Source: Harmothoe impar
Lineage: Eukaryota > Annelida > Polychaeta > Phyllodocida > Polynoidae
Length of the DNA stretch: 64,000 bases
NCBI GenBank assembly: GCA_947462335.1
Contig: OX381715.1
Location: 39,718,650 to 39,782,649 of the forward strand
Reading direction: 5' to 3'
Shown here piece by piece: positions 11,312-22,776 of the stretch (positions within the stretch are counted from its first letter, which is position 1; the number at the start of each line of letters is the position of its first letter). Under the pieces are notes generated by a model. It saw only the letters and a list, made by a program, of their open reading frames with translations, did not search any database and was not told where the DNA came from. The position numbers were made by a program, and so were the translations under genes.

Positions 11312-11391
11312 AAAATCTCCATCCCAAAATGGAGCATAAATGGAGCATGAATGGAGCATAATATGCTCCATTTTTGGGATGGAGATATTTT
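11312..11391. repeat. Inverted repeat around ATGGAGCATA units
   Basis: AAAATCTCCATCCCAAAATG followed by GAGCATA (11312-11338) is mirrored, with small differences, at 11362-11391. Between them GGAGCATGAAT repeats. It can form a stem of about 27 bp. Confidence 0.8.
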
Positions 11392-12649
11392 TTTGGAAAG
11401 CCAACCTGGGGTCAATTATAGTACTTTGGTAACAGAGGTATTCTTCACAGGCCCTAATAACATGAGGAATAGCTGAGCAATACATTTTACCATCCCTAAC
11501 CCAGATTTTTGTCAGATTTTTGTCTCTTTTTCAAAGATGGCGCTTATGTCTTTTTGCATCCAAACTCTTCATCTGCATCATGACAATAAAGCTACACAGT
11601 GTACTTTGACAGGTGAAGCGTTAACCAGGTTATTCCACTACGTACAACACTATAGAGGTAGCAGAGTCTGTCCCTGGCTATGACACCTAAAGGGTTAACT
11701 AATGTTGTAGGATGCACCCCTGTCACAAATATTAAGTATTATTTCATGGTGTATACTGCAGTATGTCAATGTTAAACCTATGGGAGGGCAGTTCCTGAGG
11801 GGAGCGTGCAAAAACCCTAGCCTACACGCGCTGGCCATGCTCCATGCTCCCAAGGGTAACGTGACCCCCATATAGGTTAAATCATTGTGGTTTAAAAAAA
11901 ATGTTAATATGTCTATTTGTCTACATGACCAACAGCCCTATGACTAACCTTGGGTAGCAACAACATTTAATGCCCTTAACATTTAGATCATCGGGGTAGC
12001 AGTGGAGCAGGCTATAGGGTGCAGGGGGTGAATGGCTGCAGGGGTGAACCGCCAGCATCCTGCAGGCAGTCGGCCCGGCTGGTGGCTGTGGTAAGGTGGC
12101 TAGTACTGCACTGGTCGGGTAGAGGTACTGCTGGCTACTGGAGGAAGGTCTGTGGGTGTTGGAGATGGAGGACGCTTGAGGAGGAGAACCACTGCATGCA
12201 TGGTGGTTGTTACCAGCTAGGGGCGGGAGGGGGCTGGGGTGGTATGCACAGGAGGAGTACAGGCATCCCCACACCACATGGACACTGCTGTATGTGTAAA
12301 GAGGCCCTAGTGGTATAGGTGTGTGCACCACTGCATGCCTGGAGGCAGTCTATGGTACCTCCTGTCTGGATCCCACTAAGGAGTACATCCAACACTAGAC
12401 CGTTAGACTGTCTTTGGTTTGAGGAGCTCACATACTATACCAGGCACCCCCTGAGTATAGATCAGGGACTGCTCCCAGGGTGTGTGTACTACACTGGGTT
12501 CCTGTGCAGCCAGCTAGAATTGCGTGTGTGAATGGATTAATCACAACAAACTCACGACTGTCAACCTTGCTCCCTCTGTCACGATGCTCCCCATATTGCT
12601 GCGCTGAGGTGAGTAATACACCAAACTGAGGATTTTGTGGGCTAAAGGT
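11392..12649. other. Unassigned; includes a G/T-rich stretch
   Basis: 12,010-12,330 is rich in GGTG, GCTGG and CTGCA, producing overlapping ORFs on both strands (136 codons minus, 99 codons plus) without recognisable domains. I read these as compositional artefacts. Confidence 0.4.
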
Positions 12650-13245
12650 GTTTGGGGCCAAATGGCGTTTGTGGCCAAATGGCGTTCGTAGCATAAGGGC
12701 ATTTATGGTATGAGGGCATTTGTGCTTCAATGCCATTTTTGTGGTATGTTGGCCCCTGCTGTTCCCTTATGCCTCAAACAGTTATCATTTTGAGGGTTAG
12801 TGGCAGATTTATGGCGTAAGGGCTCCACAAGAAAGCCGTGCATTCTATTATGGCCCTAGACCCGTAAATTCGATATGGCGACATGGCCATTTCTTAAAAT
12901 CGTTATGGGACATGGCCATACTAGTGACAAGGGATATGGGGCATTTCTTAAGTCTGACATGCGACATTGGCCTTAGTGACATGAATGAGAATAGCCTCAT
13001 AGCTTTCAGCATTTATTATGATGCTCTCAAAACTCACCAAAATGCAGAATTTTATTCTGAAGAACTTCAAAAATTCCCCATGTGGGTATGACCAGGGCTG
13101 CCAACTAACCTAGTACGATTTTATCATTAATACAATTATTTAGTAGTCTTGATAGTCAGTTAGTTGGTGACACTAGCGACATGTGGTTTTCTCTAATGAC
13201 ATGGGACATGGGGCGTTTTTTAAGTCCGACATGCGACATGAGGAC
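12650..13245. repeat. Degenerate short repeats (GGCCAAATGGCGTTYGT; GACATGGGGCATTTCTTAAG)
   Basis: 12,650-12,740 repeats GGCCAAATGGCGTT and TAAGGGCATTTATGG blocks. A longer motif (GGGGCRTTTYTTAARTCYGA followed by CATGCGACAT) occurs at about 12,938 and again at about 13,210 in the same orientation. Origin unknown. Confidence 0.5.
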
Positions 13246-15154
13246 CCCCCATCAAAGGCCCCTCTATTCCTAAGACACGGAAATATAGGCTAAGCCAGTT
13301 ACTCGCTGTAGCCAAGGACCTTAAATGAGCCATATGTTGCGTTGCTATAAAGTATAATTCATGGAGGCGAGTTACTAACCTGTGTCACATCGTGCCAACT
13401 CTGCAGAAGTATATCAGCCATATAGGGTTGATTCGCCCAGAGTCGGACATAAACCTTGGGACGGATGCTTGATTTCATGGTGATTGAAGCATTTTAAGCT
13501 CTTTATTTCCGAATAATAGTAATCTTAAAGTGTTACTCTTTCCAAAAAAACTAACACTAGAAGTTGTATTGTACATGAATAACCTCAAATTTCTACAGGT
13601 TACCTTCACTTAACTGTACACATACATTAGTTTATACATGCATACATCTTTCAACCTGCCCTAACCTCTTCTCATGGTCCAGGAAATTGTTTCGTCAACG
13701 ACTTTGTTGACTCTGTCAGTCTGTGTCCTACTTATCTGATTATGGTATGTTCATGATTCCTGTCACTACTGTTGGCAAGTTAGAGAAGTCACAGGGTGTT
13801 GTCGTAATGCAATAACTATATTATAAGCATGATATAATATCATGTAAGAGTTACAATTTAAAGTCTTTCATTTAGCTAATTCATTTCATTTAACAAACCT
13901 GTATCTATTATAATTAATGCTTCACGTTTTTTCATAAATGTTATTTGATCTTGAAGGATATCCTCACAGTTTGAAAATATATTATCCAAGCTCAATGCTA
14001 CAAGACGATACAGTCTGCTTTCCAAACAAGACATCAGGGGACATCACTGCTAGTATTGGGGGGCCCGGACATTTTAGATTGCTAAATTGCAAAGCTTTAT
14101 GCAGTGACATGCTGAATAGCTAGCTACCAGATTCTTGTTTTAGTTAATAATAGTATGGGGTCTGTGTACGTGTGATATGACCCCAACGTTGGTGCATATG
14201 GACACATACTTTTCTCATCTTCTTTTCTCACCATGTAATTATCCAATATTCGGGCACTCTGTGTAACTCATCTGGGACGATATACTTAAGCCCTTATAGG
14301 TTAGGCCAAAAGGATTTCAGGTAACATATTTTGAAAATCTACAGTAGGTATACTTTCAGTTCAAATATCTTTTAGTAAACTTCAAAATACCGATACATTT
14401 ACACACACACTGCAGCACTGACCTCTGATCCATGTCTTTTGACCATCAATCTACTTTGAAATAGTTCAGAAACGTGATAAAAAAGTATTCAAAAAGCAAA
14501 TAGCGATGTCTACGATTGGCCCTGCTTGTCCTCTGAAACACACCTTTCTCAGCTAACAAGAATACATTACGTAATGCAGCATTTCATTAACGTTAGCTAG
14601 TTTGCTCTGGCCTTATAAATAAACTGCATGTCAGCTGAATAATCACCTGTAGTTAGGGCCTACAGCTGCTGCTACCGACAGGTAGATACAACCTAGGTGT
14701 GACCCGGGGGCGTCTATTTGGAGTAAGGTGTAAGTGGCATGGTGGGAGGGGTCAGGAGCTTCTAATAGGCTACAGAGCACACCTGGGACGAACCTGGTAC
14801 CCAGGTACCCTGCCTTCTCTCTCTGGTATGACCCAGGCACACAGCTCTACCTTCATAGATAATGTATCTTGGCATGAAAAATGAGTGTAACGGTAAGTTC
14901 GGCTGCATTTAGAATGCCTGATTGAAGCGTGTATTCCACTGACATAAATCTTCCAAGATTCCAATGGGTTTCTTGTCACTCGATGCGATTTTGTGCAATA
15001 TATTGGCTTACCGTGATTTAGCAAGTAACCTGGGCTTCCGTTTGACTTAGTTTTTTTCTCTGTGTGATGTCAATCTCAGAGTATCTGAATGTGTCCCATG
15101 CCTGATAATCTAAATATCCAAATGTCCGATTCATGCTGAATCTACCAACCTCTA
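13246..15154. other. Unassigned sequence
   Basis: No coding, RNA or repeat feature recognised. Short ORFs at 13938-14123 and 14643-15024 overlap on opposite strands and lack motifs. Confidence 0.45.
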
Positions 15155-15254
15155 CCCAACTCTTCAAGGACGGATGTCGCTAAAAGAGCCGGTGCTGCAT
15201 TGGTGGTATAAGGGCATAATGCATTAATGCAGTATGCCATTTTCAAAGGGCTAA
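15155..15254. mobile_element. piggyBac-like MITE, internally deleted copy
   Basis: The left end CTTCAAGGACGGATGTCGCT and right end GCAGTATGCCATTTTCAAAG then GGCTAA are joined with only about 60 bp between, against about 230 bp in full copies. Confidence 0.6.
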
Positions 15255-15774
15255 CTCCCCTGGAGCCTATTTCAGAACAACTGATGTGATCGTAGGCAAA
15301 TGATAACGTGACGAAACCTGTTTGACGACCACTAGTTAAATGTCTTTCACAAAATTTCCTGTTATAATCAATAGAAAATTAATGTAAATGCCACATTTCG
15401 CCAGCTACAAATACCCTTGTCATTTGCAAATATTGCCCTCTTGACAAAAATCTAATTGTGACGACTGACGAGTCCATTCTGAAAGAGCCTCCTGTGAGAG
15501 CATGCGACCTGTGACCTACCCTCACCTACGCTCACTGCACCTGGCAAATAGCCAGATTAGTCACACATTACAGGATTAATAGGCTGACCCTGAACTCATT
15601 GATTGATCTATAAATCACCTGGGTATAGGCCTACCTGGGTCTGGTAGGGTGGCCATCGTTTACTACTGGAGTATGGATCTCGGACCGGGATCTCGATACC
15701 ACATCAATGATGCCGTACTGGCGTGTCTACGGGCCTTGGCACTTATAGATTCAAGGGTCTCATATGGCCTCTGC

Positions 15775-16003
15775 TTAACTCTTGAAGGGCATATGTCCCT
15801 GAAATATGACATTTGGCGTCATGATGCATCATGTTGCGTCATCATGCTACATCATGCCGACCCTTTGGGTGTGTCTCAACTCCATAGGGTTGCCATGATG
15901 CTTGAATGCAGCACTGGGGAGGTACTCACAAGACCTGTATTCATGCGTCATGACGACCAAGGGCATGATGCAATCCCGCATCATACCGTCATTAAAGGGT
16001 TAA
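15775..16003. mobile_element. piggyBac-like MITE, copy 2
   Basis: TTAA at 15775-15778 and 16000-16003. Inside it reads GAAGGGCATATGTCCCTGAA at the left and CATCATACCGTCATTAAAGG then GTTAA at the right, with the internal CCGACCCTTTGGGTGTGTCT and TTGAATGCAGCACTGG blocks. A 155-codon ORF (15649-16116) runs through the whole MITE and into both flanks, so it is not a real gene. Confidence 0.8.
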
Positions 16004-17119
16004 ACAGGAATATGCCTCTTCAGGGTCGGCCTTTATTGTTCAAGATGCATCTCAATCTCCTTACACGTGGGTCGTGTTCAAAACTAGAGCTAATTCACAA
16101 CCAAGGCAGTACTTGAACATGAATCAAGTTATGAAATAAACCCAATGTAGATTACCATTAGTCATTTCCTTATCAATTGACAGGCCTTTATCATAGGAAA
16201 GCAATTTGTTATGAAATCTAAATGAAATAATAAATGGAGGGCCCTTTGGTATACTGAATTCACTGTGAAAGCATGTGTGCTTTTATTGTTCATAATGCAG
16301 CCCTTGCTTGTTTTCCATTTGTGTCAGATCTCACTTACATTATTTGCATACCATTATGGTTATATTTACAGATTAAAAGAGAAATAACACTCCAAATCCC
16401 TCATATAGACTTACAGGCATATGGCATATGGAAACATAACGAAAATTAAAAATCAACCAAAATTTCTTGGTAATGTATCTTTAAATGTCTCACCTACCTG
16501 TTAAGACATTTTTTTACAATGTATAGGTATTCAATCATTCTTGTGGCCTTGTTCTAATTCAATAAAGACTACCAGGACCCCTTTATATCTTCCATTCTGA
16601 TAACATGAAAAGGAAAGTAATCCATAAATCATTATATATATATTATTCATCAACATACTTTCATTGAGCATCTTGCAATTGGTTAGTGATATTATAGAAA
16701 TGGGCTTTGGTAGCAGTTGAGGCATCACCATCGACATTGTGATCTGGTGCAGGAAGCATTTATGAAATTCAGTGTAAATGGGTGCCATATTTATTAGCTG
16801 CGCTCTAGATCTAAGTCTGCATGTACACCATGTAAGCATTCAAGATGTTGTCATAACGCACCGATGCAGCGCTGTACTGTTTGTAGTAAAGTACCACGGC
16901 AATAACTGGGCACATATGCTATTGAAGCATTAAGACGTCATAATATTGTTATTACGCAATAAGCATGTGAAGTAAGAAACTTAATTATTACATTTCTTAC
17001 TTCTTACACCAAATACACTTTTCTTACACATGATAATACAAAGACGATAAAGTAAACTCTGAAATATATTAATAATAAGAGAAGCGGAAGGGAAGAATGA
17101 GCCCAAAACTAGGTAAGAT
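16004..17119. other. Unassigned sequence
   Basis: AT-rich. A scrap of the MITE family (TTGTCATAACGCACCGATGC, about 16,849-16,868) is possible. No gene seen. Confidence 0.4.
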
Positions 17120-17350
17120 CACTGCATAATAATTCGAATTTAAACCCCTTTTGTCAGTACTTAAAGCTGCAGTCGATGTGCTTAAAGAAGGAGCCACAGC
17201 TTGTCAGCAGCTTTAACCTACTTTAAGCAGAACCTACTTTCCTGCTACTTTAATTCCTACTTTAATGATCCGGAAAGCTGCGTAAAGCTGCTTAAAGTAG
17301 GACCACTAGTTTGTCAGTAGATTTAACCTTCTTTAGGCTCAGGGTGTATT

Positions 17351-17795
17351 CCGCCAGGAGGGAGTATATGACGCCTTGTGCGCGCCCTGGGGCTGCAGCT
17401 AGCTGGGAGAGGGGTGTGGCGGTCTGTGTGGTAGTACAGAGCCGCCAGGAGGGAGGATATGACGCCTTGTGCGCGCCCTGGGGCTGCAGCTAGCTGGGGG
17501 AGGGGTGTGGCGGTCTGTGTGGTAGTACAGAGCCGCCAGGAGGGAGTATATGACGCCTTGTGCGCGCCCTGGGGCTGCAGCTAGCTGGGGGAGGGGTGTG
17601 GCGGTCTGTGTGGTAGTACAGAGCCGCCAGGAGGGAGTATATGACGCCTTGTGCGCGCCCTGGGGCTGCAGCTAGCTGGGAGAGGGGTGTGGCGGTCTGT
17701 GTGGTAGTACAGAGCCGCCAGGAGGGAGTATATGACGCCTTGTGCGCGCCCTGGGGCTGCAGCTAGCTGGGAGAGGGGTGTGGCGGTCTGTGTGG
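17351..17795. repeat. 91-bp minisatellite, about 4.9 copies
   Basis: Units begin at 17351, 17442, 17533, 17624 and 17715 with CCGCCAGGAGGGAGTATATG and include GCGCGCCCTGGGGCTGCAGC and GGTGTGGCGGTCTGTGTGG. Copies differ at very few positions (for example GTATAT/GATAT, GGGAGAGG/GGGGGAGG). Much more GC-rich than its surroundings. As 91 is not a multiple of three, ORFs across it change frame each unit. Confidence 0.97.
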
Positions 17796-17940
17796 CACCT
17801 TCAGCTTTAATACACATTTAGAGCTGTAGCTGCAAAACGACTTGGAGCACAGTGAGATTTACTCTTGGACATATTGGGAGTCCCGGGGGCTTTCCAAAGA
17901 GTCCTCCTTGGACTCCCTAGCCCTTCTAGAAGCGCCACAA

Positions 17941-18197
17941 TCCGCACCCAATGACGGCCAATGCTACACTGATCCGCTTCAATGCACAGCAGAGGTCACA
18001 TGACCCCCCTTAGCCAATCAGAGGGAGGTCTCGTGGCGGTCACGTGACCATGACAGCACCCCCCTTATAATGGGGGAGCTGCTGGGGGTGCTCCTCACTT
18101 CACCACTACCTGGGCTACTGGACACACCTTCTACTACTTCCTGCCTACTGAAGCTCTCCCGGACTGACTGCCCATCTGCCCACCTGACTGCCCAGCC
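17941..18197 (+). promoter_or_regulatory. Promoter-like block: CCAAT, paired E-boxes, TATA, initiator
   Basis: In order: GGTCACATGACC (17994-18005), AGCCAATCAGAG (18012-18023, a classic CCAAT box), GGTCACGTGACC (18039-18050, an E-box palindrome), CCTTATAATGGG (TATA-like, 18063-18074), and an initiator-like TCACTT about 30 bp further on (18095-18100). A C-rich stretch like a 5' leader follows up to an ATG at 18198. Order and spacing match an animal Pol II promoter. Lying inside the transposon between its repeat arms, it may be captured host DNA. Whether it is active is unknown. Confidence 0.5.
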
Positions 18198-18278
18198 ATG
18201 AAGAGGATGTCATGGGCAGGCAGCCCCCTCTCCCCAATTTTCTTTAGTCCCCATATCAGAATCCCCTTAAATGAATAA
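18198..18278 (+). pseudogene. 26-codon ORF after the promoter-like block, possible captured first-exon fragment
   Basis: The ATG has a purine at -3 (GCCATGA) and follows a GC-rich leader. The peptide starts MKRMSWAGSPLSP and ends 26 codons later at TAA (18276-18278). I do not recognise the family. No clear splice donor is visible in frame, and AT-rich sequence resumes just after. It may be a truncated copy of the start of a host gene, or chance. Confidence 0.25.
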
Positions 18279-18998
18279 CAATAACCTTCCTGCCAATTAT
18301 AATTTAGATGTAATAATATTATTGTATTAATCGATCAGACAAAAGAAATTTCATCAAGTTTATGTCTGACTTTTTACCAGCTTTAAGCAAACCCAAAGTC
18401 CTTCTTTAATCAGCTTTAAGCAAATGCCAAGTCATACTTTAAGCAGCTGTGAGCAGCTTTAAGCAAACCTCAAGTACTTCTTTAAGCAGATTGACACAAC
18501 TTTACACAAAAACAAGTCCTTCTTTAAGCAGCTTTAGGCAGATCCCGAGTCCCTCTTTAAGCAGCTTTAAGCATGCTTTTACTCAGACTTTAATCAGCTT
18601 TTGGACTCTCGGAAAGAAGGCCATTAAGCATGACTAAAGGTTGATTAAATTCCGACTTTTGGTTCTTTAATTTTTGCTGACAAGTTCGCTTAAAGTTGCT
18701 TAAAGAAGCTTAATTTCCTTCTTTAATCATGTTTAAGCAAAGCTTAAAGCTGCTTAAATTGGTAGTATTATGCAGTGGATGTTGCAAATTTTGTTAAAAG
18801 TGCTATTTTACACTAGATAGTTCAGTGGTTTTCCCATCGTGTATTGGGCCTAGTTTCACCCTGGCTGGAGTCCTGCGTCAGGTTGATATGGATGTAGGAA
18901 GCCTGAGTCAGTGGGGTGTGAGGGTGACTTTCAATACTCGGCCAAACTGGTAGCTGTCTGGGTCACAGTGAAGGTCACGTTCAAGCAGTCAGCCTGTC

Positions 18999-19229
18999 TT
19001 AACACTTTAAGGACGGCAAGTCCCTAAAGGATGACATTTGTAGACATGATGCACCAATACAGCACCAGCGAGTAACTCACCAGTACTACATTTGTGCATC
19101 ATGCTGACCCTTCGGTAGTGTCTTAACTCTGTAGGGTCGGCATAATGCTTGAATGCAGCACTGGCAAGTTACTCATGACGTCAAAGAGCATATCACATTA
19201 AAGCACTATACCGTTCTTAAAGAGTTTAA
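18999..19229. mobile_element. piggyBac-like MITE, copy 3
   Basis: TTAA at 18999-19002 and 19226-19229. The left end reads CACTTTAAGGACGGCAAGTC, the right end ACTATACCGTTCTTAAAGAG. Internal blocks (ATGATGCACCAATACAGCAC, GAGTAACTCACCAG, CTGACCCTTCGG, TTGAATGCAGCACTGG) are all present and in order. Confidence 0.85.
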
Positions 19230-19978
19230 ATGTCTACGCAGGCCAGGGCACATTACGGCACTTTACTGGTTCTCACAGTAACACGTTGGACTTGGTATGG
19301 GAGCAGTATTACCCTGTAAATACTATATTTTTATGCTCAAGCATCGGGATCTCTATATTCTATGACCCCACATACTCAACTGCAATTTAATTTCATTTGG
19401 CAAGTTTATTTTCTAATTAAAAAAAATATAAGCGTATAAAATTATAATATAATATATTATTATTTATATATCATATTATGATTATGTTTGTATCCTATAT
19501 AGGATTACAGAAGAGGTTGATGCTTACTACATCGTAGGTTCATGTTGTAAAAAGACTCCCAAGTCACACAATGAATAAAAACACATATAAAACGACTTCA
19601 CAGGTGAATAGCTTTATATATATTGGCTTCAAGTGGAATCTCATTTTACTAGGTTATATCCAGCAGACCTTTGAGCCATCGGAAGGACACGGAGAGCAAA
19701 GAACTAACATAATTCCTATTAAAGGCATGCACTATCATTCATAATATGTATTTTTGTGTTAATTGTTTTGATGATGGTTGTGTGGTTATACAAAGGAGTG
19801 TCCCTCTTAATATGGGGTACTTGCTTATAGTGAGTGGGTATAGGATAGGTAAATGGGAATAAGGAGAAGAAATTAAAAATGGATGAACCCATGTTATACA
19901 CCCTATATTGATCCAGGAACGTGCCTCAGTCACCGAGGTATTAGCCGACTCGAGTCAAGGACGATGTAGACACGGTCC
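19230..19978. other. Unassigned AT-rich sequence
   Basis: 19,420-19,490 is almost pure A/T (TATAATATAATATATTATTA). Only chance ORFs. Confidence 0.5.
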
Positions 19979-20198
19979 TAAACCTTTAAGGAGGGTTCAG
20001 TGCTTTCATGATTTACACAATTTATCGTAAGGATACATGATGAATGCAGCAATGGTGGTATGTCATCAGGGCTGCAATTATGTCAGTGTGTCATCCTGTT
20101 TAGGGTCGGTATGATGCAGCTCTGGCTGCATCCATGCATTGATCATAATGATAAAGGACATTATTCACTGAGGTACCTTACATCTTTTAAAGGGTGAA
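19979..20198. mobile_element. piggyBac-like MITE, strongly diverged copy
   Basis: It begins CTAAACCTTTAAGGAGGG and ends ACATCTTTTAAAGGGTGAA. Inside it keeps GATGAATGCAGCAATGG, TGTTTAGGGTCGGTATGATG and the CATTGATCATAATGATAAAG block. Confidence 0.55.
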
Positions 20199-21904
20199 TC
20201 TACTGTTTTATCTTTCATAGAAAATACTTACTTCTTTCATATCCAGCTGCGAACCATTTGGTAGCAACTCTATTAATTATAGTAAACCAATTGGGTAAGA
20301 TGTTTCTTCATGTATTGAATGTGAAACTGACAGTATTGAATATGAAACTGACAGTTGACATTATTAATTACAAAAAACCTATTAAGTTCTTTGAAAAGTT
20401 GAGTCTGGCATTGTTGTTATGGACTGTCATATTCTTTACAGCAATGTTAGTCTTTGGCTGTGTGTAGCACTTGCTGAAATAGTATTATTCACGATATCTA
20501 AAACCTGCTTTTCTATCCTAAAGTGCACATTAAGTTTTACTCAATTGGCGTGTGATACACAATCGGATAGGTTTGACCTTCAGAGCCGCTTGTACCTCAT
20601 TGGAGTGCTATGATCCTTAATTATTGAGACATCAGTGTCAGTCCTGGAAACTAGCAATCTACTCTCTGAACACCTCTCACTGAATGTATGGGCCAAAGGG
20701 GAATGAATCTACTGACTATAATTGCAACGGAAATTGAGAATGTGATCTACATCAGGTAGAACTTTTAAATGGCATAGAAACTGAGGATACAGGAGTAAAG
20801 TAAATTTTGAGAATGGTATATCATTGGATATGGGTTATTGACAATTAATACCAAATACATTTGACGGAACACATGAGTTTTGGTTTCACATTATCTTTTT
20901 GTACTAGAAAGTTATAGTTTGCTAGCCCATGTTCATGTGGCGATGTTAGGCTTGAATGCAGCTGGTCCGATGACTAAGAATTCTTTGCCAAACGGGAGTA
21001 CCAACCTTGCCTCTACCATTAAATGACAATGCACACATTGCATGTTGGGGTAGTCCATGCCGTATCCCCTTATGTTCAGGCATCCATCATGGCATGTCAG
21101 GCCCAAATCAATAGACTTATAAAGGACACATTCCTATGCACTTTATTCATACACACATTTTGATGTGCCCTGCAGAAGTCAATTGGAGAAAGGTCTACAC
21201 TGATATTCCTCGGCTCCCTATACGACCAATCTCTCAGTCACTATCGTGTCTAACCAAGTTAGTCATTTTGTTGAATCCCTATACAAACAACCTAGATTAG
21301 TTTATATTATTGTCAGGTTGGTCAGTACTCACCAACCCACCTTATAGAGTTTCTATTTTATGCTAAGTCATTTTGAATAAGGCATTAGTCATTATGATGT
21401 TTCAACTCAGTGATTCATGAACAGCATTTGGTCATGCCTGACCAATGTCCCTATGACCAACCCCGGAAAGCCACTATAGACTATGGACTGGAGTATTTAG
21501 ATTTCTCTGTAGTTGATGTATATTCTGAGGCATTCTGGACTAGCTTACTTACTGTACTGCTGTATACAATGCAGCTGTGTGTACACCATTCCACCATGCA
21601 GTGACTTACATACGGAACAGCAGTGCTCGGTGCTACAGATTCCAACATATTGTCGTGCAACACTGTAAAATATGTAGATCAGAGAAACATGGAAAAACAA
21701 TAACACACATGTATATCTAACACACTTTCATATTTTACAGACTTCATGAGCATGAACAGACTTTTCTTAGCACACTTACACACCTTTTTGTAAAATGTGT
21801 GTTGGTATCCAAAGGTGTTTGCAATATATTATACGCTTCGAGATCATAATGAAGCACGTTAATAAATGTGTGATAAATATGGACTCAAATTAGTGTGTAC
21901 AAAA
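20199..21904. other. Unassigned sequence with one small tandem repeat
   Basis: A 22-bp unit (GTATTGAATGTGAAACTGAC) is doubled at about 20,313-20,356. A scrap of the MITE family (TTGAATGCAGC) sits near 20,952. No gene seen. Confidence 0.45.
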
Positions 21905-22308
21905 GCAAAATGCCCATGCCCTTGATTGTCATGATGCATGAATGCAGCTCTGGTGAGTAACCTGCCACCAGTGCTCCCTTTAAGCATCAATGCCGACTCA
22001 ATGGAATCGATACATTCCCAAAGGATCGGCGTGATGCTTGCGTGATGGGCTGCTTTTGTCTACTTTTAACGACATGCTGTCCTTAAAGGGTTAATGTCCT
22101 ATGACCATGTCTCATCATGATGCTTGAATGCAGCTGTGGCGAGTCACTCCCCAGTGCTCCAACCGTGCATTATCCATCCAGAATGCATTAATCCCCTAGC
22201 CTCGGCCTAATGCTGAATGCAGCACTTGTGGAAAGTCTTGTAAGGTCTGCATTCATGAATAATGATGACAAAGTGCATTAAAGCACGCTGCTGCTCCTAA
22301 AGGCTTAA
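21905..22308. mobile_element. Two tandem piggyBac-like MITE copies sharing a TTAA
   Basis: The first copy (21905-22094) ends GACATGCTGTCCTTAAAGGG then TTAA at 22091-22094, and the second copy starts immediately and ends CTGCTCCTAAAGGC then TTAA at 22305-22308. Both contain CATGATGC(A/T)TGAATGCAGC, GGNGAGTNACTC and the CCTNNGCC/GATCGGCGTGATGCTT blocks. Confidence 0.65.
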
Positions 22309-22661
22309 CACCTGGCGGCCCGAAGTGATAAGTGGCTGTAGCTATAATTCACCCACTCCAGTCAAATGGTGCGGAGCCGGTGGTAGCGAGTATCCCGGAG
22401 TGTTAATGTGGGACCCTAGGGGCGGCTCCTGCCGTTACCGCTGTGAAGGTGAAAAGTAGGCAGTGGTATTGAGCATGGTTCTGTGGGGAGCTAAACCCCT
22501 GACTGTGTAAGATATATGAGCACAGCACTTTGTCCCTTTTTCGCCTCTACTTCTCATGATTTGTTAAGTAAATACTAATGTTGTATCAAATACTAATAAG
22601 AATGAGCAGCAGGTTATATGACAAAGCGTTGATTGAAAAATATTTTTGATGTCCTTATTCT

Positions 22662-22776
22662 CCTAGGGACGGCCTTATGTCTAAAGATGTCATGTTCTCT
22701 TGTCGTCAGGATGCAACGATGTAGCACCGACATGATAACCATTGCATGAATGTTGGCATTTACCCATTTCCCCCCA
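22662..22776. mobile_element. MITE fragment next to a solo CACTGCATG-family end
   Basis: 22662-22738 matches the left half of the piggyBac-like MITE (GGGACGGCCTTATGTCTAAA, GTCGTCAGGATGCAACGATG). It runs into ATTGCATGAATGTTGGCATT (from about 22742), which matches the left end of the 2348-2557 MITE except for its first bases. Confidence 0.5.

Larger units (their letters stand above)
17120..18777. mobile_element. 1.66-kb CACTGCAT-ended element with CTTTAAGCAGC arms
   Basis: The left end is CACTGCATAATAATTCGAAT and the right end reads ATTGGTAGTATTATGCAGTG, its inverted counterpart. GAT lies directly outside both ends (17117-17119, 18778-18780), a 3-bp target duplication. The subterminal arms (17160-17340 and 18360-18760) are degenerate arrays of CTTTAAGCAGCTTTAAGCA in opposite sense. 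The middle holds a 91-bp minisatellite and a promoter-like block. No transposase ORF, so it is non-autonomous. Termini and duplication length suggest CACTA/EnSpm-type mobilisation. Confidence 0.85.

Noticed and set aside
11921..12331. Overlapping 136- and 99-codon ORFs on opposite strands
   Set aside because: Both come from a G/T-rich compositionally biased stretch, with no motif and no splice context.
15649..16116. 155-codon ORF, the longest in the window
   Set aside because: It runs through a complete piggyBac-like MITE and both flanks; no domain is visible.
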